This document shows positions 42,764-52,000 of a stretch of DNA of 64,000 nt, one piece after another. Every line of letters starts with the position of its first letter. Position 1 is the stretch's first letter. Origin of the DNA: Ceratothoa steindachneri (taxonomy: Eukaryota > Arthropoda > Malacostraca > Isopoda > Cymothoidae); contig OZ018320.1 in the NCBI GenBank assembly GCA_963969495.1, positions 78,675,313 to 78,739,312 on the forward strand. Reading direction: 5' to 3'. The notes beneath the pieces are model-generated. The model worked only from the letters and a program-made list of their open reading frames with translations, ran no database searches and had not been told where the DNA came from. A program made the translations under genes and the position numbers.

Positions 42764-44816
42764 CTGAATTCTCTATCTCAGTCGAGGAGTTTAGGTCGGT
42801 AGATGAGGCCGTTGAGTTCTTCTCCGGCAACCTCATCGCCGTGGGCCTGACTACTTTTTATAGGACGTCTGGCCGTTTTGCACGCTGACCACTCCCATGG
42901 TGTTCGGCCGAGTGTGAGACGGCCCTCAAACACAAGCGTTATGCCTACATGCGCTATAAGCGCCGCCCGAACGATTTCACTGTCGCTGAATTTCGTCGGG
43001 CTAGGGCCAGGTTCCGGTATATTTCGAAGCACGCCCGCCGCTCTTCTTGGCGGGCATACGTGTCTTCACTTAACGGGAAGACCCCTTTAGCTGAGGTGTG
43101 GAAGCGAGTCAAGGATTCGGGGCAAGTTCTCGCAGGACCCCCCTCCCGTTCTCCAAGACAATGGGACCGCAATCTCGGACCGCGGGTCCGTGGCGGAATC
43201 CTTAGCGACCGCTTTCTCCGTATTCTCTAGCAGTGATGCTGCTCCGCCAGCATTCAATGCACGTCGTGATGTCGCGGAATGCCGCCGGTTGGACTTTGCC
43301 TTCAGAGGCGGAGAACCCTCAAACGACAAGTTTACTGTGAGTGAGTTGCGTTCCGCTCTCGCTTCGTGCGCGGACACCGCCCATGTTTTTTTTTCTCGTT
43401 TAATTTATTTTAAAGTAGCCTAGAACTAGGCCAGTTTTAATACGGCGACTAATGCCCAAGTAGGCAATCGCCAGATGAGCTCTAAAAAAAAAAAAACCCT
43501 GTTCCGTGACGTTCAGCGCTTAGGGTGCTGATAGGGCTACTGCCCTACTTTTCTATCGACCACGGATGCGAGTTTTATGCATCCAGAGCCGAGCCTTTAT
43601 TGCGGAAGGTGTATTCGATCAACCACACCGGCCTTCGCCTTGCAACCGGTGCCTTCCGCACTTCCCTAATTGAGAGCTTGTTGGTCGATGCTGGGAAGAT
43701 GCCACTCGCTCTGCTCCCCGTGCAGTGCATCACTAGCCTGTACGCGCGAGCCCGGCGCCTCACTCAGTCGCCAACAGCTCTCATTGCATCCGCAGCTGAT
43801 CTCGACGGTGCCTATGCCGCCGAGAGACGCTAGTCATACCCTAAACCAAAGGGTTTACGGCCAGGAAACTCCTTCGAGAGGTAGATATAGTTCTCGGGCC
43901 GGTTGCGCCCCTGGTTCTGCCCAGGACGCCACCTTGGAGGGTTTGGCTATTTGTCGCCACGCCTCTGCTCCCAAAGCTTGTACGGCGCCGGGAGTATTGC
44001 GTTCGAACTTTTTGGAGCACACCTCGTGTCACGCTGGAACCGTGCCAGTGTATACGGATGGCTCCAAGTCTCAAGAGGGGGTTTGCTTCCACGCCGTGTC
44101 CCTTCTGTTTGAAGTCAGCGGGGCTCTGCCAGGCGCTACGTCTGTCTTCACGCGTGAACTGGTTGCAATACACCACTCGGTACGGGAGATTACGCGACGT
44201 GCCCGTTTCGGAGACCGGATTGTGATCTATAGTGACTCACAAAGCGCCCTGAGCGCTCTCGGAGCATTGGAATCTCTGCATCCCCTGGTTCGCGATATCC
44301 GTGACGGATGTCGAGATTATCTTCTGCTGGGTTCCTGGACATGTAGGAACTGCGGGGAATGAGCGCGCCGATGAGGGTGGCAAAGTGTCCGCGAGGACTC
44401 TTCGACCGGACCAGCGTTTCGCTCTTCCTCACACCGACTACACGGCAGGAATATGGGCAGCTCTTAGGACTGCCTGTCAAAGAAGATGGGAGACGGTCGA
44501 AGCGAACTTAAAGTTGCCTTCCATTGCGCCGCGACTGTTCCCATGGACCTATCCCCCAATGCCGCGACGACTTCAGGTCACTTTCTGTCGTTCCCGAATC
44601 GGACACACTCGTGTGACGCCATGCTATCTGATCGAGCGCTCGCCAGCGCCCTATTGTGACGACTGCGTCGTCCCCCAGACTGTTCGGCACATTCTTGTCG
44701 AATGTCCCAGTCTGGGTGATCTTCGCGCACGATACCTGTCCCGGTACCGGGATGGGCGGGGTCGCTACCGCCTGTCCCTTGTACTCGGGACGAGTTCGTG
44801 CACATTGACTTGTTGA
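42637..44816 (+). pseudogene. Y3 ORF2 remainder: connector, RNase H, zinc motif
   Basis: After the endonuclease tail and connector (MRYKRRPNDFTVAEFRRARA at about 42949) the protein is cut at TAH (43384). It resumes beyond the RT at the SVTFSALG-like block (about 43500). RNase H (about 44040-44390) shows VYTDGSK, IVIYSDSQSAL and WVPGHVGTAGNERADE across two frames. The zinc motif YCDDCVVPQTVRHILVEC lies at about 44650-44705. Confidence 0.85.
43386..43496 (+). mobile_element. I-family 3' UTR with A tail embedded in Y3
   Basis: Starting with a T run, it contains TAAAGTAGCCTAG, the terminal hairpin (43444-43472) and GAGCTCT followed by 13 A. This is the normal 3' end of the family, in sense orientation, placed between the connector and post-RT parts of Y3. 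No target duplication flanks it. Confidence 0.9.
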
Positions 44817-45034
44817 CTTTTGGGGGGAGGCCGGGCTTCTCCCCTTTAAGTAGGTTTTATTTTGTTTTTTGTTGTTGTTTTCTTTGAGGGTGCACGCTCC
44901 TGCGCCGCGGTGAGAGGGACCTCCCCCCGACGCCGGAGATTGCTTCCTAATTGTTACGTTTTTCCCATTTTTATCATTGTTATGTTTTCATATTCTTATT
45001 TTATTGTAGCCTAGGGCTAGCCTGTCGTGATTCC

Positions 45035-45063
45035 GGCGACTTATGGCCAAGGGGGCAGTCGCC
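45035..45063 (+). promoter_or_regulatory. 3'-terminal hairpin of Y3
   Basis: GGCGACT and AGTCGCC pair perfectly around an inner GCC-type stem. Confidence 0.55.
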
Positions 45064-45096
45064 AGATGGGCTCCTAAAAAATAAAAAATAAATAAA

Positions 45097-45109
45097 TTGG
45101 GAAGCTATT
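45097..45109 (+). repeat. Y3 right target-site duplication
   Basis: TTGGGAAGCTATT, identical to 39274-39286. Confidence 0.93.
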
Positions 45110-45364
45110 AACAACAACGATAAACTTCAGAATTGCTCTCAGTTCCCTTGAGCATTACAACCCTGCCCCACCTGTAGTCCAGTCTCTCCGACAGACTACA
45201 TTTCCTCAACCACGCTAAACAGAAAACGAAGTTACTGTCTTTTTAGTCCCTATTCATGTTTGGCTCGATGGGGAACTAACTGCTCATCGCCTGGTAAAAG
45301 AAACTAGTCTCAACTATCATTCCTCCTTCACGACCTTTTCCTTCCCCGACGAAACCATTTTGCC
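45110..45364. other. Intron 6 sequence between Y3 and Y4
   Basis: No gene or element seen. Confidence 0.5.
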
Positions 45365-45376
45365 TCTTTTCTGCCA
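45365..45376 (+). repeat. Y4 left target-site duplication
   Basis: TCTTTTCTGCCA, repeated exactly at 52994-53005. Confidence 0.95.
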
Positions 45377-45450
45377 CCCCGTAAGGGGCGCGGCGATTTG
45401 CCATCCTGGCCGCCGTGCTGACGGGATCCAGCGCTCCGTCCAGCCCCAGC
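45377..45450 (+). promoter_or_regulatory. Structured 5' terminus of the I family
   Basis: The first 12 bases form CCCC-GTAA-GGGG, a hairpin with a GNRA-type loop. GGGGCGC (45385-45391) can also pair with GCGCTCC (45431-45437), and GCGCGG (45388-45393) with CCGTGC (45413-45418). Compensating changes in copies Y1 and O4 support two of these stems. Full-length I elements need an internal promoter and processing signal at this end. Confidence 0.5.
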
Positions 45451-45891
45451 TTAGCCTCTCTTCCTTCCTTCAAAAAATGTGTTTCCTCTCTTTTCACACA
45501 ACCTCTCCCACAACTTTTTCTGGTCAGCCTCTAATTTCACAGGGTAGATGTTGACCTTCCTTTCAGCCAACCGTCCCGCATCGGGGCTGAGGGGGTGGGG
45601 GACAATGTTCCCTAACCCCTGAGCTCCGGTCTGGGGTGGCTGGTTTTTAACAACCTGCTTCATCCCCACCCATACCTTCCTCACATCCCTTTTCCTCTCC
45701 TCTTCACAATCTATATATTTTACGCCGTGTTCAAGGTGGAGCCGCCATGCCGATAGACTGCCAGGCCACCAGGCGGGAGGGGTGGTCTCAAATGGCGGCG
45801 CCTGGCTCTGCCGGGCTTGTAAGCACCTCTCGCAGTGCGGGCTACTGCGAGAGGTGTGCGCTATTGCATCCCGTGTCAAAAAAAAGGGTCA

Positions 45892-46389
45892 CCATGCCCA
45901 ATGATGAAGCTCAAACAAAAAAAAACCAACCCCCAATGCTATATCTGATCAATTCCTTATCAACCTCAACTTCTCTTTCCTCGGCATATCAGGCACCGTG
46001 CTTGACTGGTTCCGCTCTTACCTCTCGTCTCGTACTAAATCCATTGTGATTGCTTCACCATGCCCAATGATGAAGCTCAAACAAAAAAAACCCAACCCCC
46101 AATGCTATATCTGATCAATTCCTTATCAACCTCAACTTCTCTTTCCTCGGCATATCAGGCACCGTGCTTGACTGGTTCCGCTCTTACCTCTCGTCTCGTA
46201 CTAAATCCATTGTGATTGCTTCACCATGCCCAATGATGAAGCTCAAACAAAAAAAACCCAACCCCCAATGCTATATCTGATCAATTCCTTATCAACCTCA
46301 ACTTCTCTTTCCTCGGCATATCAGGCACCGTGCTTGACTGGTTCCGCTCTTACCTCTCGTCTCGTACTAAATCCGTTGTGATTGCTTCA
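45892..46389 (+). repeat. 3 x 166-bp tandem array, ORF1 start fused to L2 sequence
   Basis: Units at 45892-46057, 46058-46223 and 46224-46389 are at least 98% identical. Each begins CCATGCCCAATGATGAAG (ORF1 start) and switches at CCAA to L2 sequence (TGCTATATCTGATCA, as at 3604). It skips 1.17 kb of L2 at a shared CTCT to the block CGGCATATCAGGCACCGTGC (as at 4781), and ends GATTGCTTCA. Each unit holds a 51-codon ORF that starts like ORF1 and continues in L2 sequence in a frame that is not the L2 protein frame. Confidence 0.95.
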
Positions 46390-46621
46390 TCCCCACCCAT
46401 ACCTTCCTCACATCCCTTTTCCTCTCCTCTTCACAATCTATATATTTTATGCCGTGTTCAAGGTGGAGCCGCCATGCCGATAGACTGCCAGGCTACCAGG
46501 CGGGAGGGGTGGTCTCAAATGGCGGCGCCTGGCTCTGCCGGGCTTGTAAGCACCTCTCGCAGTGCGGGCTACTGCGAGAGGTGTGCGCTATTGCATCCCG
46601 TGTTAAAAAAAAAGGGTCACC
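46384..46621 (+). repeat. Second copy of the 3' half of the 5' UTR
   Basis: It repeats 45656-45893 with about three differences, at an offset of 728 bp. It places a normal leader end and ATG directly ahead of the intact ORF1. Confidence 0.95.
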
Positions 46622-49072
46622 ATGCCCAATGATGAAGCTCAAACAAAAAAAAAACAACCCCCAACTTCCCCAAGAACAACGGAGCCGCCCTCGGGCAGCT
46701 CCAGCAAAAAAATGGAGGTCCCCTCCCCTGTGCTTGCACAGGGGACCCTCCATATTTCCCTAACTGGAGAGGAGGCTTACTTCTCTCCTTCGCCTACGGG
46801 TGCAGGGGACTTCCCCTCACCCCCTTCTCTGGAGGTGCTTTCGGGCACCTCCCTTTTCCCAGCGGCAGTCCCCTCTTTTCTTTCCAAGGGGACTGCCAAG
46901 AAAGCCAGCAGGCAGCCCTTAGCCAGCCGCTCCCCATCGAAGCGGCTCGGTAGGGCAAACCCCCTTAGGGGGGAGAGGGAAGCCAGGCCCCTTCGGTCGC
47001 TTCCCTCAAAAGACCTGCTGGCAAGAATTTTAAACCTTGCCGGGGTCAAGGCCTGTGCCTCCCCACACAAGACTGGCGACACTGCCAAGGGGACCTGCGA
47101 TGTCCTGGGAGGGGATGGCCAACTGGAAAACCCTCCTGTGATAGACATGGTCCTTGAGGAGACCCAGCCTCAGACGGTAGGGCCTTCCATGGGGGGAAAT
47201 TCGGGCTCGGTGCCAAGCACCGAACCCGAATCCGCCCCTATGCAAGGTCCTCCTCAAATGGCTGAGGGCTCCGAGGCAGTAAAAGGAGGGGAGGGATCTC
47301 CTCCGACAGGTGCCCCTACGACAACCAGGACCTTCTCCATTTCGGAGAGGGACCTAGCTGAGGCCGGTCCATCTGGCCTGGGGGCTTCTGCCGGCGGGGG
47401 TGAGAAGCGGGTTCATTCCCCGCCCTCCTCTCCAAAAAATAAAAAGACCAAAAGGACTAAAAAGACGAAAAAGACTCGGGGCTCCTCTCCATCCGTGGGG
47501 GCTGCGGGGACGGATGGATCTGCTGCCACTTTGGTAGGCGACCAAGCCAAGATCAGCACATCCGGCCCCTCTACCCCCTCGTGTGCGGAGCCCTTGACCA
47601 AGACTAACAGGAAGAGTGCACAGGGAGGAGCCTCGATGACATCGGGGCCCCTCATTCAGAGGTTACTTAGCGTTTTCGAGCCCGCTGGCTTCAAACGCTT
47701 CCTCGTTATTCGCTCCACTGATGGCACCATGTTGTCCAAGGGCAACATGATCCATCAGAGGAGAGGATTAGCTAGTGCAATTTGTAGAGAGCCGAAAGTG
47801 ACCCGTTTCTCGGACGGCAGCCTTCTGGCGAATTCGGCGAATCCCGCCGAGGCGGCCAAGATAAGTGCTCTTCGGACACTTCATGGCACCCCGGTGAGTG
47901 TGACGCCGCACTCTACCATGAACTTTGTGAAAGGAGTAGTTTATGCGAGGGAACTCGTTGACTACTCCATTGAGGACATCACCCTAGAGCTGGCCGACCA
48001 TGGGGTGGTCAAAGTCAAACGTGTGATGAGAAAACAGGGAGGGGCTTCGAGACCCACCCCTACACTCTTCGTCACGTTCGACTGTGACAAGCTCCCTGAG
48101 TCGGTGCGTTCCGGTTGGTACCGCTACCGCGTGAAGGCATTCATGCCACTTCCGCTGCGGTGCTATTACTGTCACCGCTTCAGCCATACGAATCGCTCAT
48201 GTAGACGTGCAAAGTCGGGGTCACCCGAAGTATGTGTAAATTGCTCCAAGGTCGCACACGATAAGTCCAAATCGTGTGTGGCCAAGTGTGTCAATTGCGG
48301 AGAGCCGCACCCTGCTTCTTCGAAGCAATGTGGTGCATATCTCCTGGAGAAAGAAATCCTGGCCGTTCAGGCCCAGGATAGACTCTCATTCCGCGAGGCT
48401 AAGGACTTAGTCCTGGCGCGCCCAGCTCTGCCTGGGACGTCATATGCCTCAGTAGCTAGAAAGACATCCTCTGCTCCTGGCCCATCCAGGCCAACGAGCA
48501 CGGTTGTTTCCGCGCCCATTCGGAGCCCTTCTGCGGGCTCTACCCACACCGGGCGCTCCCCTGGTAAAGCTGGCGGCAAAAAGGGTTCATACCCAGCCCC
48601 GGCTAAAACCCGGGCTTCCCCCTCTTCCCCCAGCGTGACCGTTTCCCGCAAGGCGAAACGGCCACGCGCCTCCACCGAGTCGTTAGACTCACAGGAGGCA
48701 ACACTCCTGAAGATGGTCGCTAGGCCATCTTCGGGGGTTCCTAAGGCTGTCCCCCGAAAGGAGGACAGCAACAAAGGAGCTTCGGCTCCTTCTCCCACGC
48801 CCCGAGGTGGAGCGAGTGGCTCGGAGACGGTTGTTCCTCGAAAAGAGGGCCCCCCGCCTCCGAAGCCGCAGCGCCCGCGTAAGGTTTCGAGGCGGAGGGA
48901 GGAAAAGACTCGCATGGCGAGCCCAACCTCCCCCAATAAGTCATCGAAGGCGACAGCGCCTCCAGCGCTTTGTCCGGCCAACAGCGCCCGGGGTTCTGCC
49001 CCCGGGAAGCGTACGGCCATTCCCGTGAGGGTCTTCAGTTCGAGGAGGGCCCCCGCGTCTCCTCCGAGCTAG
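46622..49072 (+). CDS. Y4 ORF1, intact gag-like RNA-binding protein (816 aa)
   Basis: This is the only uninterrupted ORF1 in the window. Residues 1-270 are low-complexity, rich in Pro/Ser/Gly, with a lysine tract (KNKKTKRTKKTKKTRGSS) near 275. Residues 340-510 form a conserved region (FKRFLVIRSTDG, STMNFVKGVVYAREL, TPTLFVTFDCDKLPESV), probably RRM-like. Three CCHC knuckles start at about residues 514, 538 and 556 (CYYCHRFSHTNRSC; CVNCSKVAHDKSKSC; CVNCGEPHPASSKQC). The basic C-terminus overlaps ORF2 by about 100 bp in another frame. It should coat element RNA in the cytoplasm. The start was chosen for its GGTCACCATG context shared by all copies. Confidence 0.93.
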   Translation: MPNDEAQTKKKQPPTSPRTTEPPSGSSSKKMEVPSPVLAQGTLHISLTGEEAYFSPSPTGAGDFPSPPSLEVLSGTSLFPAAVPSFLSKGTAKKASRQPLASRSPSKRLGRANPLRGEREARPLRSLPSKDLLARILNLAGVKACASPHKTGDTAKGTCDVLGGDGQLENPPVIDMVLEETQPQTVGPSMGGNSGSVPSTEPESAPMQGPPQMAEGSEAVKGGEGSPPTGAPTTTRTFSISERDLAEAGPSGLGASAGGGEKRVHSPPSSPKNKKTKRTKKTKKTRGSSPSVGAAGTDGSAATLVGDQAKISTSGPSTPSCAEPLTKTNRKSAQGGASMTSGPLIQRLLSVFEPAGFKRFLVIRSTDGTMLSKGNMIHQRRGLASAICREPKVTRFSDGSLLANSANPAEAAKISALRTLHGTPVSVTPHSTMNFVKGVVYARELVDYSIEDITLELADHGVVKVKRVMRKQGGASRPTPTLFVTFDCDKLPESVRSGWYRYRVKAFMPLPLRCYYCHRFSHTNRSCRRAKSGSPEVCVNCSKVAHDKSKSCVAKCVNCGEPHPASSKQCGAYLLEKEILAVQAQDRLSFREAKDLVLARPALPGTSYASVARKTSSAPGPSRPTSTVVSAPIRSPSAGSTHTGRSPGKAGGKKGSYPAPAKTRASPSSPSVTVSRKAKRPRASTESLDSQEATLLKMVARPSSGVPKAVPRKEDSNKGASAPSPTPRGGASGSETVVPRKEGPPPPKPQRPRKVSRRREEKTRMASPTSPNKSSKATAPPALCPANSARGSAPGKRTAIPVRVFSSRRAPASPPS

Positions 49073-52000
49073 GCCTGGAGGGCATATTCCTTCAATGGAA
49101 TTGCCATGGACTCCGGGCCAACTGGGACGAGCTGCGGAGGCTCGTCTCGTCCCGCTCCCCGTTAGCTATTTTTTTGCAGGAGACCATGCTAGGCGCGTGC
49201 CCCCTGCCCGCCCTCCCGGGGTACAAGCGTTTTGCGACCCCATCACCGCGGGATGGCCGAGCTGGGGGATGCGCGGTTTACACCCGGCATGATGTCTCCG
49301 TTCTTCCTTTCTCTTTAGATACCTTCTTTCATGCAGTGGCTGTGCAGCTGCACCTGGATAGGAGGTATACTATCATTTCTGCGTACATTCCACCGTCAGC
49401 TGACTTCGACGCGGGGGACTTCCGCCGCGTCGTGGCACGGTTGCCGAGGCCCTATCTCTTGCTTGGAGATCTGAACGGCAGGCATCCTCTCTGGGCAGAT
49501 TACTCCATAAATCCCAGGGGACAAGTCCTTGCCGATCTGATCGAAGAGCTTGAGATGGGTGTCCTAAACGTGGATGAGTTTACGCATCACTGTCCGAGAA
49601 CCGCTTCATTTTCTTGCCTTGACCTATCTTTGTGCTCTTCGGATGCACAGCCTGATATTGATTGGGGGGTGGTCGATGACCTCCATGGTAGTGATCACTT
49701 TCCCATTCAAATATCATTTTCAGGGCACTTGCCGCCTGAGAGACCACCTCGGTGGTGCTTGGCGCGGGCGCGGTGGCCTGCATTTCAGGAAATGACTGAA
49801 TTCTCTATCTCAGTCGAGGAGTTTAGGTCGGTAGATGAGGCCGTTGAGTTCTTCTCCGGCAACAACCTCATCGCCGTGGGCCTGACTACTATTCCTAGGA
49901 CGTCTGGCCGTTTTGCACGCTGACCACTCCCATGGTGGTCGGCCGAGTGTGAGACGGCCCTCAAACACAAGCGTTATGCCTACATGCGCTATAAGCGCCG
50001 CCCGAACGATTTCACTGTCGCTGAATTTCGTCGGGCTAGGGCTAGGTTCCGGTATATTTCGAAGCACGCCAGCGGCTCTTCTTGGCGGGCATACGTGTCT
50101 TCACTTAACGGGAAGACCCCTTTAGCTGAGGTGTGGAAGCGAGTCAAAAGTATTCGGGGCAAGTTCTCGCAGGGCTCCCCTCCCGTTCTCCAGGAGAATG
50201 GGACCGCAATCTCGGACCCCGCGTCCGTGGCGGAATCCTTCGCGACCGCTTTTTCTGCATTCTCTAGCCGTGATGCTGCTCCGCCAGCATTCAATGCACG
50301 TCGTGATGTCGCGGAATGCCGCCGGCTGGACTTTACCTCCAGAGGCGGAGAACCCTTCAACGACAAGTTTACTGTAAGCGAGTTGCGTTCCGCTCTCGCT
50401 TCGTGCGCGGACACCGCCCACGGTCCGGACGTTGTCCCGTACGCCATGCTTCGACACCTGGGTGAGTGAGGCATGGCCTTTCTGTTAGATTTGTTCAACA
50501 GGATCTGGGTGGAAGGTCTTCTCCCAGACTCCTGGCGAATCGCTACTGTGCTTGCCTTTCGCAAACCGGGGAGAGATCACTCTACTCCGACCGGTTTCCG
50601 CCCAATCTCTCTAACCTATTGCGTGTGCAAGTTGATGGAGAAATTGGTAAATGTTAGATTAGCCTTTTTCCTGGACAGCGGAGGCCATCTGTCTTCCGCA
50701 CAGTGCGGCTTCCGCAAGTTCCACTCCACGTCGGATGCTCTGCTCCGACTGGAAAATGCCGTCTGCGAGGCTTTCCTTCGTAGACAGCACTACGCCACGG
50801 TGTTTTTCGATCTGGAGAAGGCCTATGATACCGCATGGCGATACGGTATCATGGAGACTCTCCACACTATGGGGGCGAGGGGACGCCTCCCAATTTTTAT
50901 ATCTGAATTTTTGCGAGATCGTCGATTCCGCGTACGGGTGGGGGGGGCCCTCTCCGGACCAAAGGAGCAGGAAGAGGGTGTCCCGCAGGGAAGTGTCCTC
51001 AGTGTCACACTCTTTGCCCTGAGCATCAACGGCATCACCTCGGTGCTGCCGGAAGATGTTCTCGCTACGCTCTACGTGGACGACCTTTCGATCTCTTTTG
51101 GCGCGGCCCAGATGCCAACTCTGGAGCGTCGACTCCAACAGGCATTGAACCGCGTCTCTCGCTATGCCGAAGCGCACAGGTTTCAGTTTTCTTTGGCCAA
51201 GACTAAGGTGGTGCACTTCTGCCGCCATCCACGGCTTCACCCCGACCCAGATTTGTTTCTTAATGGGGTGCGCCTGGATGTGGGAGGCTCATATTCGCAG
51301 CCTTAGGGTCTCTTGTACCCGCGCCATGGACATTCTCCGTTCCGTGACGTTCAGCGCTTGGGGCGCTGATAGGGCTACTGCCTTACCTTTTTATCGATCC
51401 TTTGTTCGTTCGAAGCTCGACTACGGATGCGAGTTTTATGCATCCGCAGCCGAGCGTTTATTGCGGAAGGTGGATTCGATCCACCACACCGACCTTCGCC
51501 TTGCGACCGGTGCCTTCCGCACTTCCCCCATTGAGAGCCTGTTGGCCGATGGTGTGGAGATGCCACTCGCTCTGCGCCGCGTGCAGTGTATCACTCGACT
51601 GTACGCGCGAGCCCGGCGCCTCCCTCAGTCGCCAACAGCTCTCACTTTATCCGCAGCTGATCTCGATGGTGCCTATGCCGTCGAGAGACGCCAGTCATAC
51701 CCTAAGCCTTTTGGGTTTAGGGCCAGGAAACTCCTTCGAGAGGTAGATATCGCTCTCGGGCCGGTGGCGCCCCTGGTTTTGCCCAGGACGCCACCCTGGA
51801 GGGTACCACATTTGGCCATTTGTCGCCACGCTTCTGCTCCCAAAGCTTGTACTGCGCCGGGAGTATTGCGTTCGACCTTTTTGGAGCACACATCGTGTCA
51901 CGCTGGAACCGTGCCAGTGTATACGGATGGCTCCAAGTCCCAAGAGGGGGTCGGCTTCCACGCCGTATCCCCTCTGTTTGAAGTCAGCGGGGCTCTACCA

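Larger units (their letters stand above)
39287..45096 (+). mobile_element. I-clade copy Y3, both ends present, RT core replaced
   Basis: A 13-bp duplication bounds it. The first bases are TCCTGTAAGGGG instead of CCCCGTAAGGGG. It carries the 5' UTR (39287-39785), ORF1 with a deletion of about 180 bp near 40800, endonuclease, connector, then a block of foreign 3' UTR (43386-43496) where the RT core should be. RNase H, zinc motif and 3' UTR with hairpin (45035-45063) follow. The sequence is close to Y4 throughout. Confidence 0.93.

Noticed and set aside
45377..45450. Definite call of an HDV-like ribozyme at the I 5' end.
   Set aside because: The stems do not fit the nested double-pseudoknot order well: the loop between the P1 strands is too long and no clear P2 partner exists. 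It is kept only as a structured element.
45892..46389. CRISPR-like direct repeats.
   Set aside because: The units are head-to-tail copies without unique spacers, inside a retrotransposon leader of an animal genome.
48367..49020. Long minus-strand frames (up to 217 codons) across I-element gag, and similar ones at 32296, 41263, 49989 and 50659.
   Set aside because: They are shadows of the GC-rich sense frames. They show no protein family features and recur antisense to each copy.
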